Shown here one piece after another: positions 1 to 5,321 of a stretch of DNA of 5,321 nt. The translations under genes were made by a program, and so were the position numbers. The notes beneath the pieces are model-generated. The model saw nothing but the letters and a program-made list of their open reading frames with translations. It had not been told where the DNA came from and made no database searches. This DNA comes from an uncultured Clostridia bacterium (GTDB lineage: Bacteria > Bacillota > Clostridia > TANB77 > CAG-508): NCBI GenBank assembly GCA_934167735.1, contig CAKPLV010000075.1:1-5321 (forward strand), in the 5' to 3' direction. Numbering within the stretch: position 1 is the first letter of the stretch; each line of letters starts with the position of its first letter.

Positions 1-1
1 C

Positions 2-2710
2 TGTTGTTGTTTCTTTCATTTTCTTTTCTAATGATGTAATTAGTTCTTGTAATTCTTTTATGTCTGATCCCATCATTTCCCAATCATTTCTGTTATTTGA
101 TTCTGTCAAATTTTTATTTGCATTTATGATTGCTTTTAATATTCCTTCCATATCATCTGTATTTGTAATTTCAATATTTCCAGCTGATTGTGATAGTAAT
201 TTCTTCAATGAATCTTTTAATGTATCTCCTATTGCAACTTTTGTTCCAGATGCAACTATTACTTTCTTTAATGTTGTTGGTTTATCTGGTTCATTTGCCA
301 TTGTTTGATATATTGATTCTACATATAATATTGTATTATTTATTGGAATTATCTTCATTTCCTTTGTAATTCTACTTCCTGTAATATTTATTGAATTTAA
401 TTCGGCTGATATTGTTTCATCTTGTTCTATTTGAGTATCTAATTGTGTTGGACCTAATATGTTACTATCTGCAGGATATTTATAAATTTTAAGTGTTGGT
501 TGTGTACCATTATAAGTTCCAATTAGATATGATGATATATTATTTTTTCCATTTTGAGTATATATTTGTACTAATCCAAATTTATTTTCATCTGTATCTG
601 GTGTTTTTATTATTGCTGTATATGGCTCTAATACTGATGTTTTTGTTTTTGAACTTGTTGTTCCATATGTTGCGTATGCCCATATATCACTATTTCTATA
701 TAATACATCTTCTTTTACATTATGATATACTTTTAACATATTTGCTTGAATTTTATATAAAAATTGTGGATATTGGAATTGTTGTTTTATATCTTTTGGT
801 ATTTCTTTTTTGCTGTAGTCTGCAAATATTGTTGGATACAGTTTTAAATATGCCATTATTATTGGGTCTGTTCTGTCTGTAATATAAAATGTCATTTTTC
901 CATTATAAGCATTTATTATTACTTTTACAGAATTTCTAATGTAATTAAGTTTTAATTTTTGTTTTGAATTATTATATTCAATTTCTGAATATGTTGAATA
1001 TGGATATTGATCTGAAAGTGTATATCCATCAACTACCCAATATATTTGTCCATCACTTACAACTGTATATGGATTTTCATCATAAATTATATATGGTAAT
1101 GCTGTTTTTGCTCTTTCTATTATATTTCTATTTGTTAATATTTTGCTTTCATTTGTAACAGTATTTGACATTGCTAATTTTATATCTTTGTTTTTTATTG
1201 CTAAAATTAGTCTATCTATAAAATTAACTTGTATTCCTGAATCACCATTATAATTATATGTGTATTCAATTCCATCATTATCTGTATAATCATATTCTGT
1301 TTTATTTGTAGTATTTGTTACAGCAATACTATTTGTTTCTAGTCCATAATAAATTCTTGGTTCTGTGATATTTTGAACATTGTCACTTCCTGTTATTTCT
1401 TTTTGAACATATTGTATATTTCCATCCTCTGCCGTTTCTGAGGCTGATACAATAATTTGACCTATTCCATGTGTGTATTCATATGTTTTGTTATTATATG
1501 ACGTTGTTGAACTAACAATTTCTCTAGGTGTAACATATGCTAATTTTTCTTCATCATCTTTTTTATATTTTTCTATTGATAATTTTCTAAATGTATAATA
1601 TCCAGAATTTGTTTGTGAATCATTTAAACTTTGTAATACCATGTTTTGGCTTACTACAGGAATATTGTTTATAACTCCTGAATTTTCTCTGATTTCATCT
1701 TCTGTTATTGTTCCTGAATAATCAATACTTGTTTCTTCTACATCTATTCCATATGCATCTTTGGTTGCTTTTATATTTTCTCCAATATATTTCTTTTCTT
1801 TATCAAATTCATTTGACCTTACAAATATAAAGTCAAATCCAACCATTGCAATAAATAATAAAACTAAATATGTTGGCACTGTTAATAATGATATTATAAC
1901 TTTTTTATTTTGATTTTTTTGAAAGAATTTTATACCAACCAATACAGCTATTGTCATTACTACTGCAAGTCCTATATATCCCCATAATTGAACTGTTGAT
2001 TCAACAATTCCTGCACCTGTAAGTTCCATGTCATTACTTAGTGTTAGGAATTTTCCAAAAACTATGTCCTGAACTCCAAGAATTGTTTTCCCTGCAAATA
2101 ATAACATAAAAAATATTGCATTTCTTAATAAGTTTTTAATTAGTTTACTTTCTCTTAATAATTTTCTATCAACAGCATTAAAGCAAAAATTGAAAACTAA
2201 TATGTAATATGCTGTCATATATAAACTGATTCCCATAACTATTTTAATTAAACATTCTAATATTATAGATATTAATGGTTTAATAAACATATAATATGAT
2301 ATATCTAATCCAAATATTATATCTGTTTTTTCAAATGATACATTGCTTGTACATAATAATATTTTTTCTAATAAGTTATTTGCTAATATTACACTTCCAA
2401 TGGCTGAAATAACAAATACTAGTGATTTATTTGGCAATTTAGGCATTGGTTTATTTTCTTGTTCAAAAAATGGTTTTAATCCTTTTTTTATACCTAAATT
2501 TGTTAAAAGCATTATTATTGATAAAAGTATAAAACTTATTCCCATAATTATATATTTACATTTTATATTAGTTAAAAATGCTTGTACATATTGTTCTCCC
2601 AATTCTAATTGCTCTAAATATTGTCCCCTTAATGATATATATGTTACTAATAAATATATTATTATGAATAGTATTACTAAAATAGTTCGTAATTTTTTAT
2701 TTAATTTCAT
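2..2710 (-). CDS. UPF0182 family (COG1615-type) large membrane protein, C-terminus cut by window edge
   Basis: The reading frame is open for 903 codons from ATG (2708-2710) to the left edge with no stop, so the protein is partial, though probably close to full length for a family of roughly 900-1000 residues. Residues 1-296 hold about seven hydrophobic segments (about 9-26, 54-72, 96-117, two within 139-177, 198-216, 241-262, 271-296; the 139-177 block is hard to split). A long soluble region follows, predicted to be outside the membrane and free of cysteine. Family hallmarks in order: RSNEFDKEKKYIGENI (298-313), YTHGIG (412-417), the DG-x-IYWVVDGYT...YPYS block (553-572), NYIRNSVK (589-596), and a QYPQFLYKIQ...YHNV stretch around H663. 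The C-terminal part has the usual GDTLKDSLKKLL segment followed by a charged helix. The function of this family is unknown. The gene starts 11 nt after the ftsY stop and is probably co-transcribed with it. The family call is very secure from the motifs; topology is by eye. Confidence -1.
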   Translation of the reverse strand, partial: MKLNKKLRTILVILFIIIYLLVTYISLRGQYLEQLELGEQYVQAFLTNIKCKYIIMGISFILLSIIMLLTNLGIKKGLKPFFEQENKPMPKLPNKSLVFVISAIGSVILANNLLEKILLCTSNVSFEKTDIIFGLDISYYMFIKPLISIILECLIKIVMGISLYMTAYYILVFNFCFNAVDRKLLRESKLIKNLLRNAIFFMLLFAGKTILGVQDIVFGKFLTLSNDMELTGAGIVESTVQLWGYIGLAVVMTIAVLVGIKFFQKNQNKKVIISLLTVPTYLVLLFIAMVGFDFIFVRSNEFDKEKKYIGENIKATKDAYGIDVEETSIDYSGTITEDEIRENSGVINNIPVVSQNMVLQSLNDSQTNSGYYTFRKLSIEKYKKDDEEKLAYVTPREIVSSTTSYNNKTYEYTHGIGQIIVSASETAEDGNIQYVQKEITGSDNVQNITEPRIYYGLETNSIAVTNTTNKTEYDYTDNDGIEYTYNYNGDSGIQVNFIDRLILAIKNKDIKLAMSNTVTNESKILTNRNIIERAKTALPYIIYDENPYTVVSDGQIYWVVDGYTLSDQYPYSTYSEIEYNNSKQKLKLNYIRNSVKVIINAYNGKMTFYITDRTDPIIMAYLKLYPTIFADYSKKEIPKDIKQQFQYPQFLYKIQANMLKVYHNVKEDVLYRNSDIWAYATYGTTSSKTKTSVLEPYTAIIKTPDTDENKFGLVQIYTQNGKNNISSYLIGTYNGTQPTLKIYKYPADSNILGPTQLDTQIEQDETISAELNSINITGSRITKEMKIIPINNTILYVESIYQTMANEPDKPTTLKKVIVASGTKVAIGDTLKDSLKKLLSQSAGNIEITNTDDMEGILKAIINANKNLTESNNRNDWEMMGSDIKELQELITSLEKKMKETTT

Positions 2711-2715
2711 TATTT

Positions 2716-2720
2716 CCTCC
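2716..2720 (-). promoter_or_regulatory. Ribosome binding site of the UPF0182 gene
   Basis: On the minus strand GGAGG lies 5 nt before the ATG at 2710, in the 11-nt gap after the ftsY stop codon (2722-2724). It fixes the start of the UPF0182 gene. Because a ribosome terminating on ftsY would sit over this site, translational coupling or re-initiation is plausible (inference). Confidence -1.
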
Positions 2721-2721
2721 A

Positions 2722-3627
2722 TTATATTATTGCTTTTGCAAAATCTTTTGAGTTGAATATTTCCATATCATCTATTTGTTCTCCAACTCCTATAAATTTT
2801 ATTGGTATTTTATTTTCTTCTACAATTCCTATTACAGCTCCACCTTTTGCTGTACCATCTAATTTTGTTAATATTATTCCTGTAATATCTGTTTGTTCTT
2901 TAAATGCTTTTACTTGTGATATTGCATTTTGACCTGTTCCTGCATCAATTACTAATAATACTTCTTTTGATGCTTCTGGCATTTCTTTTTTGATTACCTT
3001 TTGGATTTTGTTTAATTCGTCCATTAAATATTTTTTATTATGTAATCTTCCTGCTGTATCACATATTAAAACATCTGCATTTATTTCTTTTGTTTTGGCT
3101 ATTGCTTCATATACTACTGAAGCTGGATCAATTCCTTCTTCTCTTTTTACTATTTCTGCTCCTGCTCTATTGGCCCATATTTCAAGTTGTTCTACTGCTG
3201 CTGCTCTAAATGTGTCTGCAGCTGCTACAACAACTTTTTTTCCTTCTCTTGATAATTTTGCTGCCATTTTTCCTATTGATGTTGTTTTTCCTACTCCATT
3301 TACACCTACAACAAGTATTACAGATGGTTTTGTTTCTAGTTTTAAACTATTATCTGATATTTCTAGTATTTTTTCAATTTCTTGTCTTAACACTTCTTTT
3401 ACTTGTTCTTGATCTTCTATTTTTTCTTTTTTCATTCTTTCTCTAAGATTTGATATTATTTTTGTTGATGTTTCAACACCTATATCTGACATTATAAGTA
3501 CTTCTTCAAGTTCTTCTAAAAAGTCTTCATCTACTTTTCTGAAATTACTGAATACATCATTTATTTTGTCATTTATTGATTCTTTTGTTTTATTTAATCC
3601 TTGTTTTAATTTTTCAAAAAATCCCAT
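2722..3627 (-). CDS. ftsY: Signal recognition particle receptor FtsY (SRP GTPase)
   Basis: FtsY is the membrane-associated GTPase that pairs with Ffh in SRP and hands translating ribosomes to the Sec translocon. The protein is 301 residues and complete. It starts with a short amphipathic, basic segment (MGFFEKLKQGLNKTKES) of the kind that lets Gram-positive FtsY bind lipids; the long acidic A domain of E. coli FtsY is absent. The helical N domain spans about 20-95. The G domain then shows the P-loop GVNGVGKTT (108-116), DTFRAAAVEQL (138-148, the SRP-GTPase insertion region), DTAGR (190-194), TKLDGTAKGG (254-263) and the closing GVGEQIDDM (280-288). All nucleotide-binding residues are present, so it should be active. 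The start is supported by GAGG at 3633-3636, 5 nt upstream. A promoter lies just upstream and the UPF0182 gene follows at 11 nt. The ylxM/ffh genes often found next to ftsY in Firmicutes do not follow it here. Confidence -1.
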   Translation of the reverse strand: MGFFEKLKQGLNKTKESINDKINDVFSNFRKVDEDFLEELEEVLIMSDIGVETSTKIISNLRERMKKEKIEDQEQVKEVLRQEIEKILEISDNSLKLETKPSVILVVGVNGVGKTTSIGKMAAKLSREGKKVVVAAADTFRAAAVEQLEIWANRAGAEIVKREEGIDPASVVYEAIAKTKEINADVLICDTAGRLHNKKYLMDELNKIQKVIKKEMPEASKEVLLVIDAGTGQNAISQVKAFKEQTDITGIILTKLDGTAKGGAVIGIVEENKIPIKFIGVGEQIDDMEIFNSKDFAKAII

Positions 3628-3632
3628 TTTGT

Positions 3633-3636
3633 CCTC
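3633..3636 (-). promoter_or_regulatory. Ribosome binding site of ftsY
   Basis: GAGG on the minus strand, 5 nt before the ATG at 3627, within AAGAGGAC. It is weaker than the sites of the two neighbouring genes (GGAGG and AAAGGAGG) but well placed, and it agrees with the conserved MGFF start of FtsY. Confidence -1.
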
Positions 3637-3675
3637 TTTTCCTTAGCTTATAACTAATTTATTTTTTCTTTTCAT

Positions 3676-3704
3676 ATTTTAACATCTTTTATTTCAAATT
3701 GCAA
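3676..3704 (-). promoter_or_regulatory. Predicted sigma-A type promoter of ftsY-UPF0182
   Basis: On the minus strand a -35 box TTGCAA (3699-3704) is followed by a 17-nt spacer (3682-3698) and a -10 box TAAAAT (3676-3681). TG one base before the -10 gives an extended -10 element (TGTTAAAAT). The predicted transcript start is near 3669, leaving a leader of about 40 nt before the ftsY ATG. The element lies between the terminator of the preceding gene and ftsY, exactly where a promoter is needed. Promoter-like matches are common in AT-rich DNA, so the optimal spacing and context carry most of the weight. Confidence -1.
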
Positions 3705-3739
3705 TTAATATATAAAAAAATACCTATTCTAACATCTTT
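3676..3739. repeat. Imperfect 14-bp direct repeat, copies 50 bp apart
   Basis: Positions 3676-3689 (ATTTTAACATCTTT) and 3726-3739 (ATTCTAACATCTTT) match at 13 of 14 bases on the plus strand. One copy covers the -10 box and part of the spacer of the predicted ftsY promoter; the other covers the inner stem and loop of the terminator. It could be a small local duplication or chance similarity in AT-rich DNA; no function is claimed. Confidence -1.
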
Positions 3740-3752
3740 AGAATAGGTATTT
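3714..3752 (-). terminator. Rho-independent terminator after the small membrane protein gene
   Basis: The arms 3718-3731 and 3739-3752 form a perfect 14-bp stem around the 7-nt loop 3732-3738. On the minus strand the stem is followed by a run of seven T (3714-3720), partly contributed by the stem base, as expected for intrinsic termination. The hairpin begins 8 nt after the stop codon of the 112-codon gene (3761-3763). The other direction lacks a comparable T run, so it looks unidirectional. It separates the upstream unit from ftsY. Confidence -1.
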
Positions 3753-3760
3753 GATTTACT

Positions 3761-4099
3761 TTATATTTCTTTCCAGAACCAGTCTAAACTATTATCAAGG
3801 CTTTTTTTGTTATCTTTTTTAGCTTGCATATCATCTATCCATAAATATGATACAAATGATATAAATATAAATGCAAAGTCTAATATTATACACCATGTTA
3901 ATGTTGGACTTTTGTCACTATATTCTGCTGATAAAGTCATAAGTTGGAATACATGCATTATTAATAATGCTAAATATGTAAATAATGGTATTGCCATAAT
4001 ATAACTCTTTTTTAATTCATGTCCTAAAAATATAAATAATACTGATATTAATAATAGTAATAATAATGTAACAACATTTGTTATGTCTAATATAATCAT
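3761..4099 (-). CDS. Small three-helix membrane protein of unknown function
   Basis: The product has 112 residues and I do not recognise its family. Three hydrophobic segments are clear: about 7-25 (rich in Leu/Ile/Val), 32-54 and 69-88. The loop HELKK (27-31) and the tail after residue 90 (KKDNKK) are basic, whereas the 55-68 loop is mixed, so the positive-inside rule suggests N-terminus out and C-terminus in. The tail ends in an aromatic patch, DWFWKEI. No catalytic motif, signal peptidase site or lipobox is visible. That it is a real gene is supported by an AAAGGAGG ribosome binding site 8 nt before the ATG, a promoter-like element upstream, a strong terminator 8 nt after the stop, and a fit between glmM and ftsY without overlap. 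It may be a membrane-complex accessory subunit or a lineage-specific orphan; the sequence does not decide between them. Confidence -1.
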   Translation of the reverse strand: MIILDITNVVTLLLLLLISVLFIFLGHELKKSYIMAIPLFTYLALLIMHVFQLMTLSAEYSDKSPTLTWCIILDFAFIFISFVSYLWIDDMQAKKDNKKSLDNSLDWFWKEI

Positions 4100-4107
4100 T
4101 TATTTTT

Positions 4108-4115
4108 CCTCCTTT
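4108..4115 (-). promoter_or_regulatory. Ribosome binding site of the small membrane protein gene
   Basis: The minus strand reads AAAGGAGG, an almost complete Shine-Dalgarno sequence, 8 nt before the ATG at 4099. It decides the start and is the strongest evidence that this unrecognised gene is translated. Confidence -1.
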
Positions 4116-4151
4116 GTTTCTACACCTGCTTTTCTCTTTACGTATATGTAT

Positions 4152-4180
4152 ATAGTATCATTCTTTTTTTTATTAATCAA
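4152..4180 (-). promoter_or_regulatory. Predicted promoter of the small membrane protein gene
   Basis: On the minus strand a -35-like TTGATT (4175-4180) and a -10 TACTAT (4152-4157) are separated by 17 nt (4158-4174), with TG one base before the -10 (TGATACTAT, extended -10). The spacer contains a run of eight A. The predicted start is near 4145, about 45 nt before the ATG. The -35 box lies only 3 nt past the glmM stop, and no convincing terminator hairpin separates the two genes, so readthrough from glmM may add to expression. Confidence -1.
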
Positions 4181-4183
4181 TAC

Positions 4184-5320
4184 TTATTTGCAATTTTTTT
4201 CAATTAATTCTGCTATATTTTTTGCTTTTTCTTCAATTAGTTTTTCGTCTTTTCCTTCTATCATAACTCTAACAAGTGGTTCGGTTCCTGATGGTCTAAT
4301 TAACACTCTTCCATTTCCAGAAAATTCTTTTTCTAATTTTTCTATTGCTTCTTTTATTTCCGCATTTTTTTCATAATCATATTTCTTTTCTGTTGCTACT
4401 TTTGCATTTATTAATACTTGTGGATATTTTTGAACACATTTTGCTAATTCCGAAGCTTTTTTATTTGATTCTAACATAGCTTGAATTAACATTAATGATG
4501 TTAATATTCCATCTCCTGTTGGATTGTAATCTAATAATATAACATGACCTGATTGTTCTCCACCAAGATTATATCCATTTTTTAACATCTCTTCCAATAC
4601 ATATCTGTCTCCAACTTTTGTTTGAACTAGTTTTAGATTATTTTTTTCTGCATATTTATTTAATCCTAGATTGCTCATAACTGTTGCAACAATTGTATCT
4701 TTTTTTAACATATCTTTTTTCTTTAAATATTCTGATATAATTGCTATTAATTTATCTCCATCTATTTCTTCTCCGTTTTCATCAACAGCTAGACATCTAT
4801 CTCCATCACCATCATATGCAATTCCTAAACTCATTTTGTTTTCAACAACATATTGTTTTAACATTTCTAGATGTGTTGAACCACAGTTGTGATTTATATT
4901 TATTCCATCTGGTTTGTTATTTATTATAACATGATTTATTCCTAATGTTGTAAATACCTTATCTGCAACTTCATATGTTGCTCCATTTGCAGTATCTATT
5001 ACAACTTTAAATTCTGAATTATTGTGTTTTTCTATATTGTCTTCGAAATTTTTTCTGAAAAAATATACATATTCATCTAATAAATCTGTTCTATTTTCTG
5101 AAACTCCAATTTTATCTTTTACAGCTGATAATTCTTCTAATTTTCCAGAATCCATAACATTTTCTATTTCTTCTTCTATTTCATCTGGAATCTTCATTCC
5201 TTTATTACTAAAATATTTTATTCCATTAAATTCAAATGTATTGTGTGATGCTGATATTACTACACTTGCATCTGCTTGTAATTTTCTTGTTAAATATGCA
5301 ACTGCTGGTGTTGGAACTAC
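4184..5320 (-). CDS. glmM: Phosphoglucosamine mutase GlmM, N-terminus cut by window edge
   Basis: GlmM interconverts glucosamine-6-phosphate and glucosamine-1-phosphate in the cytoplasm, on the route to UDP-GlcNAc and peptidoglycan. The window holds 378 residues in frame from the right edge to TAA (4184-4186). The family is about 450 residues long, so about 70 N-terminal residues lie outside. Fragment residues 23-27 read SASHN, with the catalytic phosphoserine at residue 25 (codon 5246-5248), followed by TFEFNGIKYF. The Mg-binding loop DGDGDR is at 170-175, the sugar-binding loop GEQSGH at 254-259 and the phosphate-binding loop RPSGTEP at 342-348; KVGDRYVLEEM precedes the sugar loop. All four active-site elements are present in the usual order. 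The Ser-Ala-Ser-His and GEQSGH signatures favour GlmM over phosphomannomutase or phosphoglucomutase. An internal Met at 5195-5197 is not the start, because the catalytic serine lies upstream of it. The proline that often follows SASHN is Thr here. Confidence -1.
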   Translation of the reverse strand, partial: VVPTPAVAYLTRKLQADASVVISASHNTFEFNGIKYFSNKGMKIPDEIEEEIENVMDSGKLEELSAVKDKIGVSENRTDLLDEYVYFFRKNFEDNIEKHNNSEFKVVIDTANGATYEVADKVFTTLGINHVIINNKPDGININHNCGSTHLEMLKQYVVENKMSLGIAYDGDGDRCLAVDENGEEIDGDKLIAIISEYLKKKDMLKKDTIVATVMSNLGLNKYAEKNNLKLVQTKVGDRYVLEEMLKNGYNLGGEQSGHVILLDYNPTGDGILTSLMLIQAMLESNKKASELAKCVQKYPQVLINAKVATEKKYDYEKNAEIKEAIEKLEKEFSGNGRVLIRPSGTEPLVRVMIEGKDEKLIEEKAKNIAELIEKNCK

Positions 5321-5321
5321 T

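Noticed and set aside
60..1158. Plus-strand open frames at 60-308, 493-882 and 964-1158
   Set aside because: They lie antisense to the UPF0182 gene, whose frame is supported by family motifs along its whole length. The Phe/Leu/Tyr-rich products are composition artefacts.
2343..2756. Plus-strand open frame of 137 codons spanning the UPF0182 start and the ftsY end
   Set aside because: It crosses two real genes and their intergenic RBS in antisense, and its hydrophobic appearance mirrors the A/T-rich codons of the membrane segments on the other strand.
2990..3412. Plus-strand open frame of 140 codons inside ftsY (and a shorter one at 3210-3446)
   Set aside because: Both are antisense to the well-conserved ftsY coding sequence, have Ser/Phe/Leu-rich composition typical of the reverse of an AT-rich gene, and lack a convincing ribosome binding site.
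3628..3713. Possible riboswitch or leader RNA ahead of ftsY
   Set aside because: The predicted leader is only about 40 nt and shows no stable stem or known aptamer pattern; a simple promoter plus RBS explains it.
4139..4160. Alternating TA-rich stretch with a TACGTA palindrome near 4140, considered as an operator
   Set aside because: The palindrome is only 6 bp in AT-rich DNA and overlaps the predicted transcript start region; this is too weak to call an operator.
4083..4929. Plus-strand open frames at 4083-4376, 4671-4892 and 4741-4929
   Set aside because: They are antisense to glmM, whose catalytic motifs fix the true frame, and show no supporting start signals.
5195..5197. ATG at 5195-5197 as the start of glmM
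   Set aside because: The frame stays open upstream to the window edge and encodes the conserved SASHN catalytic loop, so this Met is internal.

Overview
The window is a very AT-rich, entirely minus-strand stretch of bacterial chromosome. It carries four protein genes, read from the right edge to the left edge: a phosphoglucosamine mutase (glmM, start missing), a small three-helix membrane protein of unknown function, the signal recognition particle receptor ftsY, and a large UPF0182-family membrane protein (end missing). Low GC, strong AGGAGG-type ribosome binding sites, A/T-ending codons, the standard genetic code (Trp is TGG and no in-frame TGA is needed) and a short FtsY without an acidic A domain all point to a low-GC Firmicute, most likely an anaerobic Clostridia-type bacterium. 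The species cannot be named from this sequence.

Layout: glmM occupies 4184-5320 and continues past the right edge. Its stop is followed within 3 nt by a promoter-like element (4152-4180), then by the 112-codon membrane protein gene (3761-4099), which ends at a strong intrinsic terminator (3714-3752). Between that terminator and ftsY lies a near-consensus extended -10 promoter (3676-3704). ftsY (2722-3627) is followed after 11 nt, which contain a GGAGG ribosome binding site, by the UPF0182 gene (2-2710), which runs off the left edge. There are therefore probably two transcription units: one ending with the small membrane protein (own promoter, with possible readthrough from glmM), and one starting at ftsY and continuing into UPF0182.

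Functionally, GlmM supplies glucosamine-1-phosphate for UDP-GlcNAc and so for peptidoglycan. FtsY brings ribosome-nascent chain-SRP complexes to the membrane so that membrane proteins can be inserted. The UPF0182 protein is itself a large polytopic membrane protein with a big predicted extracytoplasmic domain, and its function is unknown. The common theme is envelope building. I see no mobile element, CRISPR array, tRNA/rRNA gene or defence system. The window is mostly ordinary housekeeping sequence; the two unknown membrane proteins and the tight ftsY-UPF0182 linkage are the points worth following up.
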